This document shows positions 63,337 to 64,000 of a stretch of 64,000 nt of DNA, in pieces. This stretch comes from DASRFR01 sp035651455 (lineage in GTDB: Bacteria; Acidobacteriota; Terriglobia; Terriglobales; Acidobacteriaceae). The stretch's first letter is position 1, and each line of letters starts with the position of its first letter. Below the pieces are notes generated by a model. That model did not search any database and had not been told where the DNA came from. It saw nothing but the letters and a program-made list of their open reading frames with translations. Location of the stretch: NCBI GenBank assembly GCA_035651455.1, contig DASRFR010000058.1:651847-715846 (forward strand), written 5' to 3'. The translations under genes and the position numbers were made by a program.

Positions 63337-64000
63337 ATGGACGAACTACGATTGCCATCACAACTGGAGAACAGCCGTCGCGTCCTGGTAGCCGGCGCAG
63401 GCGGAGGATTCGACGTTTACGTCGGCCTTCCCATCTACCAACGGCTTCGCTCTCTAGGCAAGCAGGTCTTCCTCGCTAATCTCTCGTTCACTGATCTTCG
63501 CGAGACCCGTGCCCGTCGATTGACACGCGCCCTCTACGCGGTCGAGCCATCCTGTCCGGGTTCTGAACTTTATTTTCCTGAACGTTCCCTGGCAAGCTTT
63601 CTTTCCCGGCACGGAGAACCAACTACGGTCTACGCTCTCGAAAAGCTGGGCGTAGTGCCTGTGCGCGAGGCTTATGTTGAACTGGTGCGCTCGCTCGAAC
63701 TGGACGCCATCGTACTGGTCGATGGAGGCACAGACATCCTGTTGCGCGGTGACGAGGAAAGCCTTGGTACTCCGGCTGAAGATATGACCAGCCTCGCTGC
63801 TGTGGCTAGTCTTGAATTATCGACTCGCCTGGTTTGCTGTGTGGGCTTTGGTATTGATGCTTATCACGGAGTCTGTCATGCCAATTGGCTGGAGAACGTA
63901 GCCGCATTAGCCAGCGAAGGTGCTTTCCTCGGAGCGATCGCGCTCCTGAAGAGCATGCCGGAAGTACAACTCTATCTGGATGCCGTTAATTTTGCCGAGT
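63337..64000 (+). CDS. DUF1152 family protein, 3' end outside window
   Basis: The first 221 residues are present and the frame is open to the right edge. RVLVAGAGGGFDVYVGLPIY is a Rossmann-like start, followed by KQVFLANLSFTDL and VLVDGGTDILLRGDEESLGT, a conserved acidic block of DUF1152. Function unknown; family members are thought to bind a nucleotide or similar ligand. A TATAAT precedes it. It is the last gene and the neighbours to the right are not seen. Confidence 0.8.
   Translation, partial: MDELRLPSQLENSRRVLVAGAGGGFDVYVGLPIYQRLRSLGKQVFLANLSFTDLRETRARRLTRALYAVEPSCPGSELYFPERSLASFLSRHGEPTTVYALEKLGVVPVREAYVELVRSLELDAIVLVDGGTDILLRGDEESLGTPAEDMTSLAAVASLELSTRLVCCVGFGIDAYHGVCHANWLENVAALASEGAFLGAIALLKSMPEVQLYLDAVNFAE

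Overview
This is an ordinary chromosomal window, most likely from a member of the Acidobacteriota (Terriglobia, Koribacter-like). The evidence is even, moderately high GC, two secreted GloVer tandem-repeat proteins, many short secreted or Gly-zipper proteins of the kind common in that phylum, a DmpA-type peptidase, an M13 peptidase, and Gram-negative envelope genes (lptE, an LpxL-like acyltransferase, tatA). The taxonomic call is inference from protein flavour; no rRNA is present. I see no prophage, insertion sequence, CRISPR array, or rRNA or tRNA gene that I can support.

Layout. 1-6.8 kb: a GloVer protein cut by the left edge, a broken NTF2-like gene, a single-domain response regulator, a DMT transporter, a three-gene overlapping operon (DUF2393-like protein plus two half-size EamA proteins), a site-2 protease with CBS domains, and a secreted helix-hairpin-helix protein. 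6.8-10 kb: a peroxide/iron module (2Fe-2S ferredoxin, DPS-like ferritin, divergent OxyR with both redox cysteines and a CTAT-N7-ATAG operator core between them), then a 25-residue PqqA-type peptide gene with no pqqBCDE beside it. 10-20 kb: an acyl-activating/ACP/acyltransferase fusion, secA, purC, cvpA, a Fis-like HTH protein and a secreted TPR protein. 20-30 kb: an SDR, a zinc-ribbon protein, a prepilin, a BNR-repeat lipoprotein, YtxH and DUF948-like proteins, iscS-mnmA (tRNA 2-thiouridine), citrate synthase and DedA.

30-42 kb: endonuclease III, an LpxL-like acyltransferase, a SYLF protein, an M13 peptidase, a Tat-exported ferritin-like protein followed by tatA, a NarL-type regulator lacking its phospho-acceptor Asp, and a GT39 glycosyltransferase. 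42-50 kb: SufT-like protein, DmpA peptidase, YtxH protein, SAM hydroxide adenosyltransferase, rimI and a second GloVer protein. 50-54.4 kb: a tightly overlapped run psd-pssA-(Asd-like without catalytic Cys)-lptE-holA. 54.5-64 kb: arylamine N-acetyltransferase, enoyl-CoA hydratase, rpsT, a Ycf46-like AAA ATPase, phoH-ybeY-corC/hlyC-era, an RsbW-like anti-sigma kinase and a DUF1152 protein cut by the right edge.

The best leads are the OxyR/DPS-like/ferredoxin module, the orphan PqqA peptide, the Cys-less Asd paralogue embedded in the phospholipid/LPS operon, the Tat substrate paired with its own TatA, and the degenerate NarL regulator. Start codons were chosen from ribosome-binding sites, overlaps and family N-termini, and are tentative where stated.
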